Source: a bacterium D16-50
Lineage (GTDB): Bacteria; Bacillota; Clostridia; Lachnospirales; Lachnospiraceae
NCBI GenBank assembly: GCA_003612485.1
Contig: RAZA01000014.1
Location: forward strand, 50,649 to 114,648
Length of the DNA stretch: 64,000 bases
Direction of reading: 5' to 3'
Shown here: piece by piece, positions 15,883-24,403 of the stretch
How the letters are laid out: every line of letters begins with the position of its first letter
Position numbering within the stretch: position 1 is the stretch's first letter
Notes under the pieces: generated by a model
The model's database searches: none
Told to the model about the DNA's origin: nothing
The model's input: the letters and a program-made list of their open reading frames with translations, nothing else
Program-made: the position numbers and the translations under genes

Positions 15883-15911
15883 TTGACATAGTGGTTTAGT
15901 AGGTATATAAT
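15883..15911 (+). promoter_or_regulatory. metY operon promoter with possible operator
   Basis: Perfect consensus TTGACA (15883-15888) and TATAAT (15906-15911) with a 17-base spacer. ACCTA (15878-15882) and TAGGT (15900-15904) flank the -35 and touch the -10 as an inverted pair, a candidate Rrf2 site. Confidence 0.85.
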
Positions 15912-15942
15912 GAGGACAATTTATAGAGAGGGGGATTTTCCC

Positions 15943-17229
15943 ATGAGTTATAAATTTGAGACCTTACAGATCCATGTGGGTCAGGAACAACCCGACCCTA
16001 CCACCGCCGCCCGGGCGGTTCCCATCTATCAGACCACCTCCTACGTGTTCCGAAACTCGGCCCATGCCGCCGCCCGTTTCGGTCTGGCGGATGCCGGGAA
16101 CATCTACGGCCGGCTGACCAACTCCACTCAGGATGTGCTGGAAAAGCGTCTCACGGCTCTGGAGGGCGGCGTGGCAGCTTTGGCGCTGGCTTCCGGCGCA
16201 GCGGCGATCACCTACACCATCCAAGCACTGGCCCAGACAGGGGATCACATCGTGGCACAAAAGACCATCTACGGCGGTAGCTACAATCTGCTGGCCCACA
16301 CCCTGCCCCGGTTCGGTGTATCTACCACTTTCGTGGATGTCCACGACCTGAACGCTGTCACTGCCGCAATCCGACCCAATACCAAGGCCATCTATCTGGA
16401 GACCTTGGGTAACCCCAACAGCGATATTCCCGACATCGACGCCATTGCCAAAATCGCCCACACCCACGGCCTGCCTCTGGTCATCGACAACACTTTTGGG
16501 ACGCCCTATCTGATCCGCCCCATTGAGCATGGTGCGGACATTGTCGTTCACTCAGCCACCAAGTTTATTGGCGGTCACGGCACCACTCTGGGGGGCATCA
16601 TCGTGGACAGCGGTAAATTTGACTGGAAGGCGTCAGGCAAGTACGCCCCCATCGCCGCCCCCAATCCAAGCTACCATGGCGTCAGCTTTGTGGACGCCGC
16701 CGGACCTGCCGCTTTCGTCACCTATATCCGGGCCATCCTCCTGCGGGACACTGGAGCAACGCTCTCTCCCTTTGCGGCGTTCCTGCTTCTGCAAGGCGTT
16801 GAGACTCTCTCTCTACGGGTAGAGCGTCACGCTGAGAACACCGGGAAAGTAGTGGAGTATCTTTCCGGCCATCCTCAAGTGGAGAGGGTCAACCACCCCA
16901 GCTTGCCTGAGCATCCCGACCATGCCTTGTATGAGAAGTATTTCCCCAACGGCGGAGCATCCATCTTTACCTTTGAAATCAAGGGCGGGCAGGCGGAGGC
17001 CCATAAGTTTATCGACAATTTAGAGATTTTCTCCCTGTTGGCCAACGTGGCGGACGTAAAATCCCTTGTAATCCATCCTGCTACCACCACCCACTCCCAG
17101 CTCTCTCCCGAGGAGCTGCTGGATCAGGGGATCAAACCCAATACCATCCGACTGTCCATCGGAACGGAGCATATTGATGACATCATCTCTGATCTGGAAA
17201 AAGGTTTTGCCTCCGCAGCGCAGAAATAA
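15943..17229 (+). CDS. metY: O-acetylhomoserine sulfhydrylase family enzyme
   Basis: This 428-residue PLP enzyme of the Cys/Met metabolism family makes homocysteine from O-acetylhomoserine and sulfide. Visible are the PLP-lysine motif HSATKFIGGHG (K207), the NTFGTPYLIRPIEHGAD region, and the ETLGNPNSDIPDI stretch typical of MetY rather than MetB. Length is normal. The ATG at 15943 has AGAGGGGGA upstream; the frame is open slightly farther back but lies in the promoter. It is first in an operon with cysK, nifS and nifU under a strong promoter beside the Rrf2 gene. Base composition is richer in C than in flanking genes, consistent with transfer. Confidence 0.92.
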   Translation: MSYKFETLQIHVGQEQPDPTTAARAVPIYQTTSYVFRNSAHAAARFGLADAGNIYGRLTNSTQDVLEKRLTALEGGVAALALASGAAAITYTIQALAQTGDHIVAQKTIYGGSYNLLAHTLPRFGVSTTFVDVHDLNAVTAAIRPNTKAIYLETLGNPNSDIPDIDAIAKIAHTHGLPLVIDNTFGTPYLIRPIEHGADIVVHSATKFIGGHGTTLGGIIVDSGKFDWKASGKYAPIAAPNPSYHGVSFVDAAGPAAFVTYIRAILLRDTGATLSPFAAFLLLQGVETLSLRVERHAENTGKVVEYLSGHPQVERVNHPSLPEHPDHALYEKYFPNGGASIFTFEIKGGQAEAHKFIDNLEIFSLLANVADVKSLVIHPATTTHSQLSPEELLDQGIKPNTIRLSIGTEHIDDIISDLEKGFASAAQK

Positions 17230-17244
17230 GAGGAGGAATCTATC

Positions 17245-17772
17245 ATGTCCAATATCTGCACATCTGCCGACCAGCTGATCGGCAAAACGCCCTTACTGGA
17301 ACTGGCCCATGTTGACAAGGAAACGGGAGTAAAAGCTCATATTCTTGCTAAACTGGAGTATTTTAATCCTGCCGGGTCGGTAAAAGACCGTATTGCCAAG
17401 GCGGAGGAACTGCAAAGGAGATTCTCCACGGTTTTATCCCCGGCCAATCCCGCTGCCCACCGTTCCGCCACCGGCCCGGAGATCTGGACGGATACCGATG
17501 ACGCAGTAGGCATCTTTGTGGCGGGCTTTGTGCCGGAGGTACTGGATACCTCTGTCTATGACGAGATCATCCCCGTGTCCAATGAGGATGCCTTTGCCGC
17601 TGGGCGGCTGGTGGGCCGCAAGGAGGGTATTCTGGCAGGGATTTCCTCCGGGGCGGCGCTTCACGCGGCAATCCAGCGGGCAAAACGGCCAGAAAATACA
17701 AGAAAGACTATCGTGGTTCTGTTCCCGGATATCGGTGACCGCTGCTTGTCCACGCCGCTGTTTGCTGACTGA
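17245..17772 (+). pseudogene. cysK: Cysteine synthase with two internal in-frame deletions
   Basis: The frame encodes only 175 residues where CysK usually has about 305-310. The N-terminus with the PLP lysine (NPAGSVKDR, K47) is followed at once by a piece from the middle (NPANPAAHRSATGPEIW). The protein then jumps from IFVAG straight to FVPEVLDTSVYDEIIPV. The missing parts include the substrate loop and the glycine-rich PLP phosphate loop. Both joins keep the frame and there is no stop, so translation and coupling to nifS may persist, but cysteine synthase activity is very unlikely. A GAGGAGG site precedes the ATG. Confidence 0.85.
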
Positions 17773-17832
17773 ACATGAGACGAATACGCCGGTATTTTCA
17801 TCAGCGTGTTCATGTCTGGAAAGGATATTGCT

Positions 17833-19017
17833 ATGATTTACGCAGACAATGCGGCCACCACCAAAATGAGCGGGGCCGCGATCAACGCCATGACCGCTTG
17901 TATGCAGGATATCTGGGGGAATCCCTCCAGCTTGTACGGGCTGGGACAGCGGGCAAAGGAGGCTCTGGAGGATGCCAGAGAGCGGATTGCCGTCTGTATT
18001 GCTGCATCTCCCAAGGAGATAACCTTTACCTCTGGGGGGAGCGAGGCGGACAATCAAGCCATCCGCTCCGCTGCCCTGCTAGGGGCGCGGAAGGGAAAGC
18101 GCCACATCATCTCCGCCGCCTTTGAACACCATGCCGTTCTGCACACGCTGAAGAAGCTGGAGGGCGAGGGTTTTGAGGTGGAACTGCTCCCCGTAGGCCC
18201 GCTGGGGACTGTCACAGCGGATCAGGTGGCGGAGGCCATCCGGGAGGACACCGCTCTGGTCACCATCATGTACGCCAACAACGAGATCGGCTCCGTCCAG
18301 CCTGCTTCGGAAATCGGCGCGGTATGCCGAGAACGGGGCGTTCTCTTCCACACCGACGCAGTACAGGCGGCGGGCCATCTGCCCATTGACGTAAGGGCAC
18401 AGAACATTGATATGCTGTCACTGTCCGCCCACAAGTTCCACGGCCCCAAGGGGATCGGCGTACTCTATGCCCGACAGAGAGTACCGCTGACCAATCTTAT
18501 AGAGGGCGGGGCTCAGGAACGGGGCAAGAGGGCGGGGACGGAGAATGTACTGGCCATTGTAGGCATGGCGGCAGCTCTGGAAGAATCCTGTTCACATATG
18601 GCGGAAAACGCCGCCAAAGTTTCTGCTCTGCGGGACAAGCTCATTTCCGGTCTCTCTCAGATCCCCCATTCCGCCCTCAACGGTGATCCGACAAACCGGC
18701 TCCCCGGCAATGTTAACTTCTGCTTTGAAGGTGTTGAGGGGGAAAGCCTGCTCCTGCTGCTGGATGACCGGGGCATCTGTGCCTCCTCCGGCTCGGCCTG
18801 CACTTCCGGCTCTCTTGACCCAAGCCACGTCCTCTTAGCCATCGGGCGGCCCCATGAGGTGGCCCACGGTTCTTTGCGGCTGTCATTGTGCGAGGAGAAC
18901 ACTGAGGACGAGATAGACGCAATTTTGAAAGCGGTTCCGGAAATCGTGGCGTATCTGCGCAATATGTCGCCGCTGTGGAAGGATAAAGTCAGCGGGAAAC
19001 GGACATTCATTCTGTAG
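17833..19017 (+). CDS. nifS: Cysteine desulfurase, NifS/IscS type
   Basis: This 394-residue PLP enzyme takes sulfur from cysteine for Fe-S clusters and thio-tRNA. The start MIYADNAATTKM is typical. The PLP lysine lies in LSAHKFHGPKGIG (K201) and the catalytic Cys in SSGSACTSGSLDPSHVL (C323), the long-loop arrangement of IscS/NifS. It is complete. It lies 60 bases after the deleted cysK and 12 before nifU. The ATG at 17833 has an AAAGGA site; an in-frame ATG at 17806 is less well placed. Confidence 0.94.
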   Translation: MIYADNAATTKMSGAAINAMTACMQDIWGNPSSLYGLGQRAKEALEDARERIAVCIAASPKEITFTSGGSEADNQAIRSAALLGARKGKRHIISAAFEHHAVLHTLKKLEGEGFEVELLPVGPLGTVTADQVAEAIREDTALVTIMYANNEIGSVQPASEIGAVCRERGVLFHTDAVQAAGHLPIDVRAQNIDMLSLSAHKFHGPKGIGVLYARQRVPLTNLIEGGAQERGKRAGTENVLAIVGMAAALEESCSHMAENAAKVSALRDKLISGLSQIPHSALNGDPTNRLPGNVNFCFEGVEGESLLLLLDDRGICASSGSACTSGSLDPSHVLLAIGRPHEVAHGSLRLSLCEENTEDEIDAILKAVPEIVAYLRNMSPLWKDKVSGKRTFIL

Positions 19018-19029
19018 GAGGTTTTTGTT

Positions 19030-19461
19030 ATGGCATTTTACAGTGAAAAGGTAATGAACCACTTTCGCAATCCCCGGAACGTGGGTGTGATTGAGGATGC
19101 AGACGGTGTGGGCGAAGTAGGCAACGCTGTCTGCGGGGATATTATGAAGATTTACCTCAAAATTGATGATGGAATTGTCTCAGACGTGAAGTTTGAGACC
19201 TTCGGCTGCGGCTCCGCCATCGCGTCCAGCTCTATGGCCACCGAGCTTATCAGGGGGAAACCCCTTTCCGAGGTTCTTCAGCTTACCAACAAGGCGGTCG
19301 CCAAGGCGCTGGACGGCCTGCCTGCCCATAAACTACACTGCTCCGTTCTGGCGGAGGAGGCCGTCCGGGCAGCGGTTAAGGACTATTATGACCGGCAGGG
19401 GATCGCCTATGACCCGAAGGACTTTCCTGATTGCGGTTCCTGCGAAGGCTGTCATGAATAG
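19030..19461 (+). CDS. nifU: Fe-S cluster assembly scaffold NifU/IscU
   Basis: This 143-residue scaffold has the three conserved ligand cysteines: C35 in GNAVCGD with Asp37, C60 in FGCGSA, and C104 in HCSVLAEEA. A Cys-rich C-terminal tail (DCGSCEGC) is typical of the clostridial form. It receives sulfur from NifS and builds [Fe-S] clusters. It is complete, has GGAGG upstream, and its end overlaps the start of the mnmA remnant by 8 bases. Confidence 0.94.
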   Translation: MAFYSEKVMNHFRNPRNVGVIEDADGVGEVGNAVCGDIMKIYLKIDDGIVSDVKFETFGCGSAIASSSMATELIRGKPLSEVLQLTNKAVAKALDGLPAHKLHCSVLAEEAVRAAVKDYYDRQGIAYDPKDFPDCGSCEGCHE

Positions 19462-19648
19462 AAAAGCATTGATTGCCATGAGCGGCGGCGCGGTTTCTTC
19501 CGTCGCCGCCTTTTTGATCAAGCAGGTGGGCTATGACTGTATCGGCGTTACCATGAAGCTGTTTCAAAACGAGGATATTGGAGTCAGCAGAGAAAAGACC
19601 TGCTGTTCTCTGGACGATGTGGAGGACGACCTCATGGCGAAAAATTAA
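19454..19648 (+). pseudogene. mnmA: Truncated tRNA 2-thiouridylase
   Basis: Only the first 64 codons of MnmA remain (MNRKALIAMSGG, then KTCCSLDDVEDD). After residue 60 the sequence departs from the family and stops; a full protein has about 360 residues. The PP-loop SGGVDSS reads SGGAVSS, so the essential Asp is lost. It overlaps nifU, as functional mnmA does in related operons. It cannot be active. Confidence 0.85.
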
Positions 19649-19731
19649 TCTGATGTGAAAAGGCGACGGAAAAGGTGGATTTGTGGGACAAGGTTAAGCA
19701 TATGGACATACAGATATGAAAGATAAAACAG

Positions 19732-19760
19732 TTTACGCTATGGGGTAAACATGCTACAAT
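19732..19760 (+). promoter_or_regulatory. Promoter of the STM4015-STM4011 operon
   Basis: TTTACG (19732-19737) and TACAAT (19755-19760) are 17 bases apart, about 100 bases before the first gene. Confidence 0.65.
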
Positions 19761-19862
19761 ACAAAGTATAAGAGCATATGCCGCTGTGGGCATTGCATAT
19801 TTTGGAGATATGCTAAGAAAGGAGAATGCGGCTGCCGGAGACGGCTGCTGCGTAGGAAGAAA

Positions 19863-20720
19863 ATGGGGAAGAGTAAGACATATTCGTATGATTACGAGGA
19901 CTATGAAAACGGAAAAAGTGCAAGCACGCTGATAGAGGATATTCTTGCCGACCCGGAGTTTGGGGAGCTGGAGGAACTGATTGTCGGCGGATGGGGAGGG
20001 GAGTATGATGAGGACTGTCAGCCTATTATAGACGGCATCGCTGGGGCCCCGGACAAGTTCCGTCATATTACCAAGCTTTTCATCGGTGATATGGATTTTG
20101 AGGTGTGCGAGGTTTCTTGGATCATGCAGGGGAATTACAGTGGTTTATGGAAGGCCATGCCCCAGCTGAAGGAGCTGACCATAAAGGGCAGCACGGATCT
20201 GACGCTGGGAACCATAGAGCACGATAATCTGGAGTCCCTGACCATCATCTGCGGGGGATTGGGAAAGGACGTGATAGAGGAAATAACGAAGGCGAAGCTT
20301 CCAAAGCTGAAAAAGCTTCTTTTGTACATTGGCGTGGAGGAGTACGGTTTTGACGGAGATGAGGGCACTGTGCGGGAGCTGCTTGCAAAATCCGATTTTC
20401 CCGGTCTGACATATCTGGGGATCACGGACAGCGAGATTCAGGACGAACTGACGGCGGTTGTCTTGGAAAGCAAGTATATGCATCAGATCAATACGCTGGA
20501 TCTGTCCAACGGGACGCTCACTGACAAGGGCGGCCAGCTTCTGTTGGAGAGGCTTCCCGAATTTCCCAATATAGAAAAGCTTGATCTGCATCACCATTAT
20601 CTGTCCGATGAAATGATGGGAAAACTGGAGGAGCTCGCTATTGCTGTGGATCTGTCTGAGCAGGAAGAAGCGGATGAATGGGATGGTAAGTTATGGTACA
20701 ATGCCATGCTGACAGAATAA
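19863..20720 (+). CDS. STM4015 family leucine-rich repeat protein
   Basis: This 285-residue protein has leucine-rich repeats across about residues 90-250 (LKELTIKGS, LKKLLLYIG, LTYLGITDSEI, INTLDLSNGTL, IEKLDLHHHYL). It has an acidic N-terminus and no signal peptide or membrane segment, so it acts in the cytoplasm. It matches the STM4015 family, named after a Salmonella gene of unknown function that sits with the same partners. LRR surfaces bind proteins, so it may be a scaffold, sensor or substrate; which is unknown. The start has TAGGAAGA. It is the first gene of five on one strand and overlaps the next by 28 bases. Confidence 0.82.
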   Translation: MGKSKTYSYDYEDYENGKSASTLIEDILADPEFGELEELIVGGWGGEYDEDCQPIIDGIAGAPDKFRHITKLFIGDMDFEVCEVSWIMQGNYSGLWKAMPQLKELTIKGSTDLTLGTIEHDNLESLTIICGGLGKDVIEEITKAKLPKLKKLLLYIGVEEYGFDGDEGTVRELLAKSDFPGLTYLGITDSEIQDELTAVVLESKYMHQINTLDLSNGTLTDKGGQLLLERLPEFPNIEKLDLHHHYLSDEMMGKLEELAIAVDLSEQEEADEWDGKLWYNAMLTE

Positions 20721-21859
20721 AAGGAATTTTGCTGATCGGTACTGACGGAGGGAAGAGGAAGCTCTATTTTGAGCGGGCTGCCAGAGAAGCCGGAATTCCG
20801 GTCGCCTTTTTGGACTGGAGGAATTTGCTGAGGCCGGAAAGAGAAGAGGAGCCGTGCCTTGAACCCCGAAAGGCCGCCTATCCCTTGGGATGCCGGGGGC
20901 AGGGGGAGGAACCGGATTCCGAAGAAGCAGGCGTTGGATGTCAGGCAGGAGAAGGCTTATGGCGCCGGACGGAAGGAGACCTGCGGCGCTGGGCGGTGAA
21001 GATCGATGCGCCGGAGTGGGAGAGCAGCGGGCTTATGGATCTGGGGAAGCTCACGGATCGGTATGTAGAATGGCTCAATAGGCTCTCCCGGCTGCCGGCA
21101 GGGTTTTTTTTGAATGATCCCACAGATATTGCGGAGGTGCTGGATAAGCGCAGGTGCAAGGAAAGGCTGGTTCAAAAGGGGGTTCCGGTGACTCATATGT
21201 ATGGGGAGAGCTTTTCCCATAGTGAGGAGCTTTTTGCATTTATGAGAGAGCATAGGCTGGGGCAGGTGTTCGTGAAACCGCTGCGGGGGTCGGGAGCCGC
21301 CGGAGTGGCGGCGCTGCGGTACTCGCCGGGGAACGGGAGGCTGGCTCTTTATACCTGCGCCGCGCTGGAAGAAGACGGGATTTTCAATACGAAGCGTATG
21401 CGCCGGATGGAGGGCCGGGAGGGAGCGGCCCTTCTTGAAAAGCTTTTAAAGCTGGATTGCGTGGTGGAAAGATGGTATGGGAAAGAAACCTTTCAGGGAT
21501 ATTGCTATGATCTGCGGGTGATTGTTCAGGGAGGACAAATCGACTATATTCTGCCCAGACTTTCCAAGGGCCCCATCACCAATCTTCATCTCAACAACCG
21601 CTCCATGGAATTCACGGATCTAAATCTGGACAAGGGGACGGTGGAACGGATTTCGGAGGTTTGCCTTAAGGCAGGAGAGTGCTATCCGAGATTAAAAAGC
21701 ATCGGCATGGATGTGCTGCTGGAGCGAGGCAGCAGGAGTCCTCGGGTCATCGAGATGAATGCTCAGGGGGATCTGCTCCATAAGGATGTCTACGGAGAGA
21801 ATAGGATCTATAGGCGGCAGATCCGGCTGATGACGGAATTGTCGGAAAATATCCATTGA
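20693..21859 (+). CDS. STM4014 family ATP-grasp protein
   Basis: This 388-residue protein has an ATP-grasp core: the FVKPLRGSGAAGV nucleotide-binding loop (near residue 195), DLRVIV and SIGMDVL strands, and the metal-binding VIEMNAQGDLL near 360. ATP-grasp enzymes join a carboxylate to an amine or thiol through an acyl phosphate. The N-terminal about 50 residues are an ordinary alpha/beta start. Residues about 45-105 carry a Gly/Glu/Arg-rich stretch that looks inserted. The start overlaps the previous gene by 28 bases, so the two are translationally coupled; no alternative start has a good site. It matches the uncharacterised STM4014 family. Confidence 0.82.
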   Translation: MVQCHADRIKGILLIGTDGGKRKLYFERAAREAGIPVAFLDWRNLLRPEREEEPCLEPRKAAYPLGCRGQGEEPDSEEAGVGCQAGEGLWRRTEGDLRRWAVKIDAPEWESSGLMDLGKLTDRYVEWLNRLSRLPAGFFLNDPTDIAEVLDKRRCKERLVQKGVPVTHMYGESFSHSEELFAFMREHRLGQVFVKPLRGSGAAGVAALRYSPGNGRLALYTCAALEEDGIFNTKRMRRMEGREGAALLEKLLKLDCVVERWYGKETFQGYCYDLRVIVQGGQIDYILPRLSKGPITNLHLNNRSMEFTDLNLDKGTVERISEVCLKAGECYPRLKSIGMDVLLERGSRSPRVIEMNAQGDLLHKDVYGENRIYRRQIRLMTELSENIH

Positions 21860-21862
21860 AAA

Positions 21863-21895
21863 TAGAGGGAAATGGACATAGAGGGAAATGGACGG
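21863..21895 (+). repeat. Short tandem repeat between STM4014 and STM4013 genes
   Basis: The unit ATAGAGGGAAATGGAC occurs twice in a row in the 120-base gap between the two genes. No promoter is evident in the gap. Confidence 0.6.
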
Positions 21896-21980
21896 GGAGG
21901 CTGAGATTTGACACTGGAAATGGGAATGGGCATTGCGGCGGAAAGGCTGAGGGCCTGAGGGTGAGAGTGGGAAAGAAGAT

Positions 21981-22862
21981 ATGATATCAGAAAGGATGGG
22001 AAGCGCTATGAGCGAAGTGCCGTTTTCGGCGTTTCGGGCCGTGATGGAGGAAAAGGCTTGCTCCGTTGACATGACCCAAGTGGTGGGAAACTGCGATATT
22101 TTGTTTGTTTGTCTGGATACTCTGCGGTACGATGCCGCCATTGCAGAAGAGAAAAGCGGAGGCACCCCGGTTTTGAACGGATATGGTCCGTGGGAGAAGC
22201 GGCAGGCGCCGGGAAACTTTACATACCCGTCCCACCATGCCATTTTTGCAGGCTTTCTTCCCTCCAAGGACGAGGCGAAGAGTATTGCGGAGCAGGAGAT
22301 GCTATTTTTCCCCAAAAGCATCGGAATGGGACAGAAGATTCCGAAGGGAGCCTATGGATTTGACGCAGGCAATCTGGTGCAGGGGCTTCATAGGGACGGC
22401 TATGATACATGGTGCGTGGGCGGGGTGGCCTTTTTTGACAAGCGCTCGGAGATGGGGAAGGTATTTCCCTCCCTTTTTGAGAAAAGCTACTGGAATCCCT
22501 CATTTTCCTGCCCGGTGAAGGACAGTACGGGGAATCAGGTGGATTTCCTTCTGAGGAAGCTGGAGCAAAATGAGGATCCCAGAAGGATATTTCTATACTT
22601 AAATGTATGTTCCATCCATTATCCCAATTACTTTTATTTGGAGGGAGCAAAGAACGATAACTGGGAGACTCATAGAGCGGCGCTGCGGTATGCGGACGGT
22701 CAGCTGGGAAGGCTGTTTGACGGCTGGAAGGAGAAAAGGGGGAAAACTTTCGTAGTGTGTTTTTCCGATCATGGCACCTGCTATGGCGAGGATGGATACG
22801 TGTTCCACGGCGTGAATCATCCGGTGGTGAGCACGGTGCCTTACAAACATTTTTTCCTATAG
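21981..22862 (+). CDS. STM4013 family alkaline phosphatase-superfamily hydrolase
   Basis: This 293-residue protein has the metal and nucleophile pattern of the alkaline phosphatase/phosphodiesterase superfamily: LDTLRYD near residue 45, a Thr nucleophile candidate in NFTYPSHHAIF, then SDHGTCYGEDGY and HGVNHP near the end. It should hydrolyse or transfer a phosphate or sulfate ester. It has no signal peptide, so it is cytoplasmic. It matches the STM4013/SEN3800 family, found with the same radical SAM and ATP-grasp genes. The start could also be the ATG at 22008, whose upstream AAAGGA is somewhat far. Confidence 0.82.
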   Translation: MISERMGSAMSEVPFSAFRAVMEEKACSVDMTQVVGNCDILFVCLDTLRYDAAIAEEKSGGTPVLNGYGPWEKRQAPGNFTYPSHHAIFAGFLPSKDEAKSIAEQEMLFFPKSIGMGQKIPKGAYGFDAGNLVQGLHRDGYDTWCVGGVAFFDKRSEMGKVFPSLFEKSYWNPSFSCPVKDSTGNQVDFLLRKLEQNEDPRRIFLYLNVCSIHYPNYFYLEGAKNDNWETHRAALRYADGQLGRLFDGWKEKRGKTFVVCFSDHGTCYGEDGYVFHGVNHPVVSTVPYKHFFL

Positions 22863-22939
22863 GGAGTGTAAGCCGGGATACGCACTATATGCCGGAAAAT
22901 GTGAAGCAAAAGATATGAATCTTGGCAAGGGTGGTTTTC

Positions 22940-24403
22940 ATGAATCGATATGTTCAATATATGTACAGCTATCCTCACAAGACAGCGTACAGACCATTGC
23001 AAAATGTCAGTTTGATAGATTATATGGAGAATCTGGCGGGTGAAGGGCATAGTTTGTACCTTCACCTGCCCTTTTGTGAGAGCAAATGCGGATACTGCAA
23101 CTTGTTTTCCGTTGCGGGCTGCGGCAGGGACTGCATAGACGCTTATCTGGATGCTCTGGTGCGCCAGTTGGAGCAGTATCGGGAGATTCTGCCAAAGAGC
23201 ACCGTTTTTGAGAATTTTACTATAGGGGGCGGCACCCCGCTGTTGCTGGATCCGGGGCAGCTTCAACGAACCCTGCAGACTGTCAGGGCCTATATGCCCC
23301 TGAGGAAAGACTGTGACATCATTATAGAAACGGCGCCAAAGCAGACCGACGGTAAAAAGGCTCGGATGCTGAAGGAGCTGGGGGTCACCAGAGTCAGCAT
23401 GGGGATACAGAGCTTTCAGGAAGAGGAGCTGGCGTGGCTGGGGAGACAGCATGATGGACGGCGGGCGCAGGCTGCGGCAGAGCTTCTGACGGGCATGGGA
23501 TTCGGATGCGTCAATTTTGACTTTATCTATGGGCTGCCGGGACAGACGCCGGAAAGTCTTTTGCGCTCTCTGGAAAAGGCGGTTTCCTATCTGCCCGATG
23601 AACTTTTTCTCTATCCCCTATATATTAAGCACGGGGTCAGGCTGGAGAAGGACGGGAAAGGGGCTGAGCTGGACTCCGATCATACATACCGCTTATATCG
23701 GCAGGGCGCAGCATATTTGAAGGGGCAAGGGTATGTTCAGATTTCTATGAGGCGCTTTGTGAAGAGGAAAAACGCCCATGGAACCGGCAGGGAATTTCAG
23801 GAATGCGGCTTTACCGGCGCATTGTCTCTGGGCTGTGGAGGGAGAAGCTATCTGGGGCGGCTTCACGCATGTACTCCCTATCGAACCGCCAGACAAGGCG
23901 CATTGGAGGAAATTCAGGAATTTTGCAGGAGGGAAGAGTTCCTCTCCGTCACAAACGGAATTCTGCTCTCCGACGAGGAGATCAAAAGGCGATATGTGAT
24001 AAAGCATCTGCTGATTGGTCCCGGTATTTCAAGAGCGGCTTATAGGAAAAGCTTTGGAGCTGAGGTGACGGAGGACTTTCCGATTTTCAGGACTTGGATC
24101 CAATTGGGCTGGCTGGAAGAGATGGGGGAGGAATATCTGGGCTGCGGTGTCCGGGGTGAAAATAGCAGTGTCCGGGAGAGGGACAGAGACCGTCAAGGGT
24201 ATAATGAGCAGGATTGGGGCAGCCGCGTCAGCATGGATGGGGGAGAAGAGCACAGCGGCGGAAACAAAGGAGGCTATATTGGCCTCACGGAGGAGGGGCT
24301 GGGGCTGTCCGATTACCTTGGGCCTCAGCTGATTTCTGAGGAAGTCAGAAAGAGAATGCTGGAGTGGGAGAGGGATAATGGGCAAGAAAACAGTTTCTTA
24401 TAG
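22940..24403 (+). CDS. STM4012 family radical SAM protein (HemN-like)
   Basis: This 487-residue enzyme resembles HemN-type radical SAM proteins. The cluster motif CESKCGYC gives C46, C50 and C53, followed by GGGTPLLLD, MGIQSFQEEEL and FDFIYGLPGQT, which are HemN hallmarks. It is nevertheless placed in the STM4012 family of unknown substrate. Residues about 405-445 form a hydrophilic, Arg/Asp/Gly-rich insert before a short conserved tail. The ATG at 22940 has AAGGGTGG upstream; the in-frame TTG at 22922 does not. It overlaps the next gene by 26 bases. A second SAM at the HemN site is plausible, which would allow methyl or adenosyl chemistry. Confidence 0.84.
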   Translation: MNRYVQYMYSYPHKTAYRPLQNVSLIDYMENLAGEGHSLYLHLPFCESKCGYCNLFSVAGCGRDCIDAYLDALVRQLEQYREILPKSTVFENFTIGGGTPLLLDPGQLQRTLQTVRAYMPLRKDCDIIIETAPKQTDGKKARMLKELGVTRVSMGIQSFQEEELAWLGRQHDGRRAQAAAELLTGMGFGCVNFDFIYGLPGQTPESLLRSLEKAVSYLPDELFLYPLYIKHGVRLEKDGKGAELDSDHTYRLYRQGAAYLKGQGYVQISMRRFVKRKNAHGTGREFQECGFTGALSLGCGGRSYLGRLHACTPYRTARQGALEEIQEFCRREEFLSVTNGILLSDEEIKRRYVIKHLLIGPGISRAAYRKSFGAEVTEDFPIFRTWIQLGWLEEMGEEYLGCGVRGENSSVRERDRDRQGYNEQDWGSRVSMDGGEEHSGGNKGGYIGLTEEGLGLSDYLGPQLISEEVRKRMLEWERDNGQENSFL

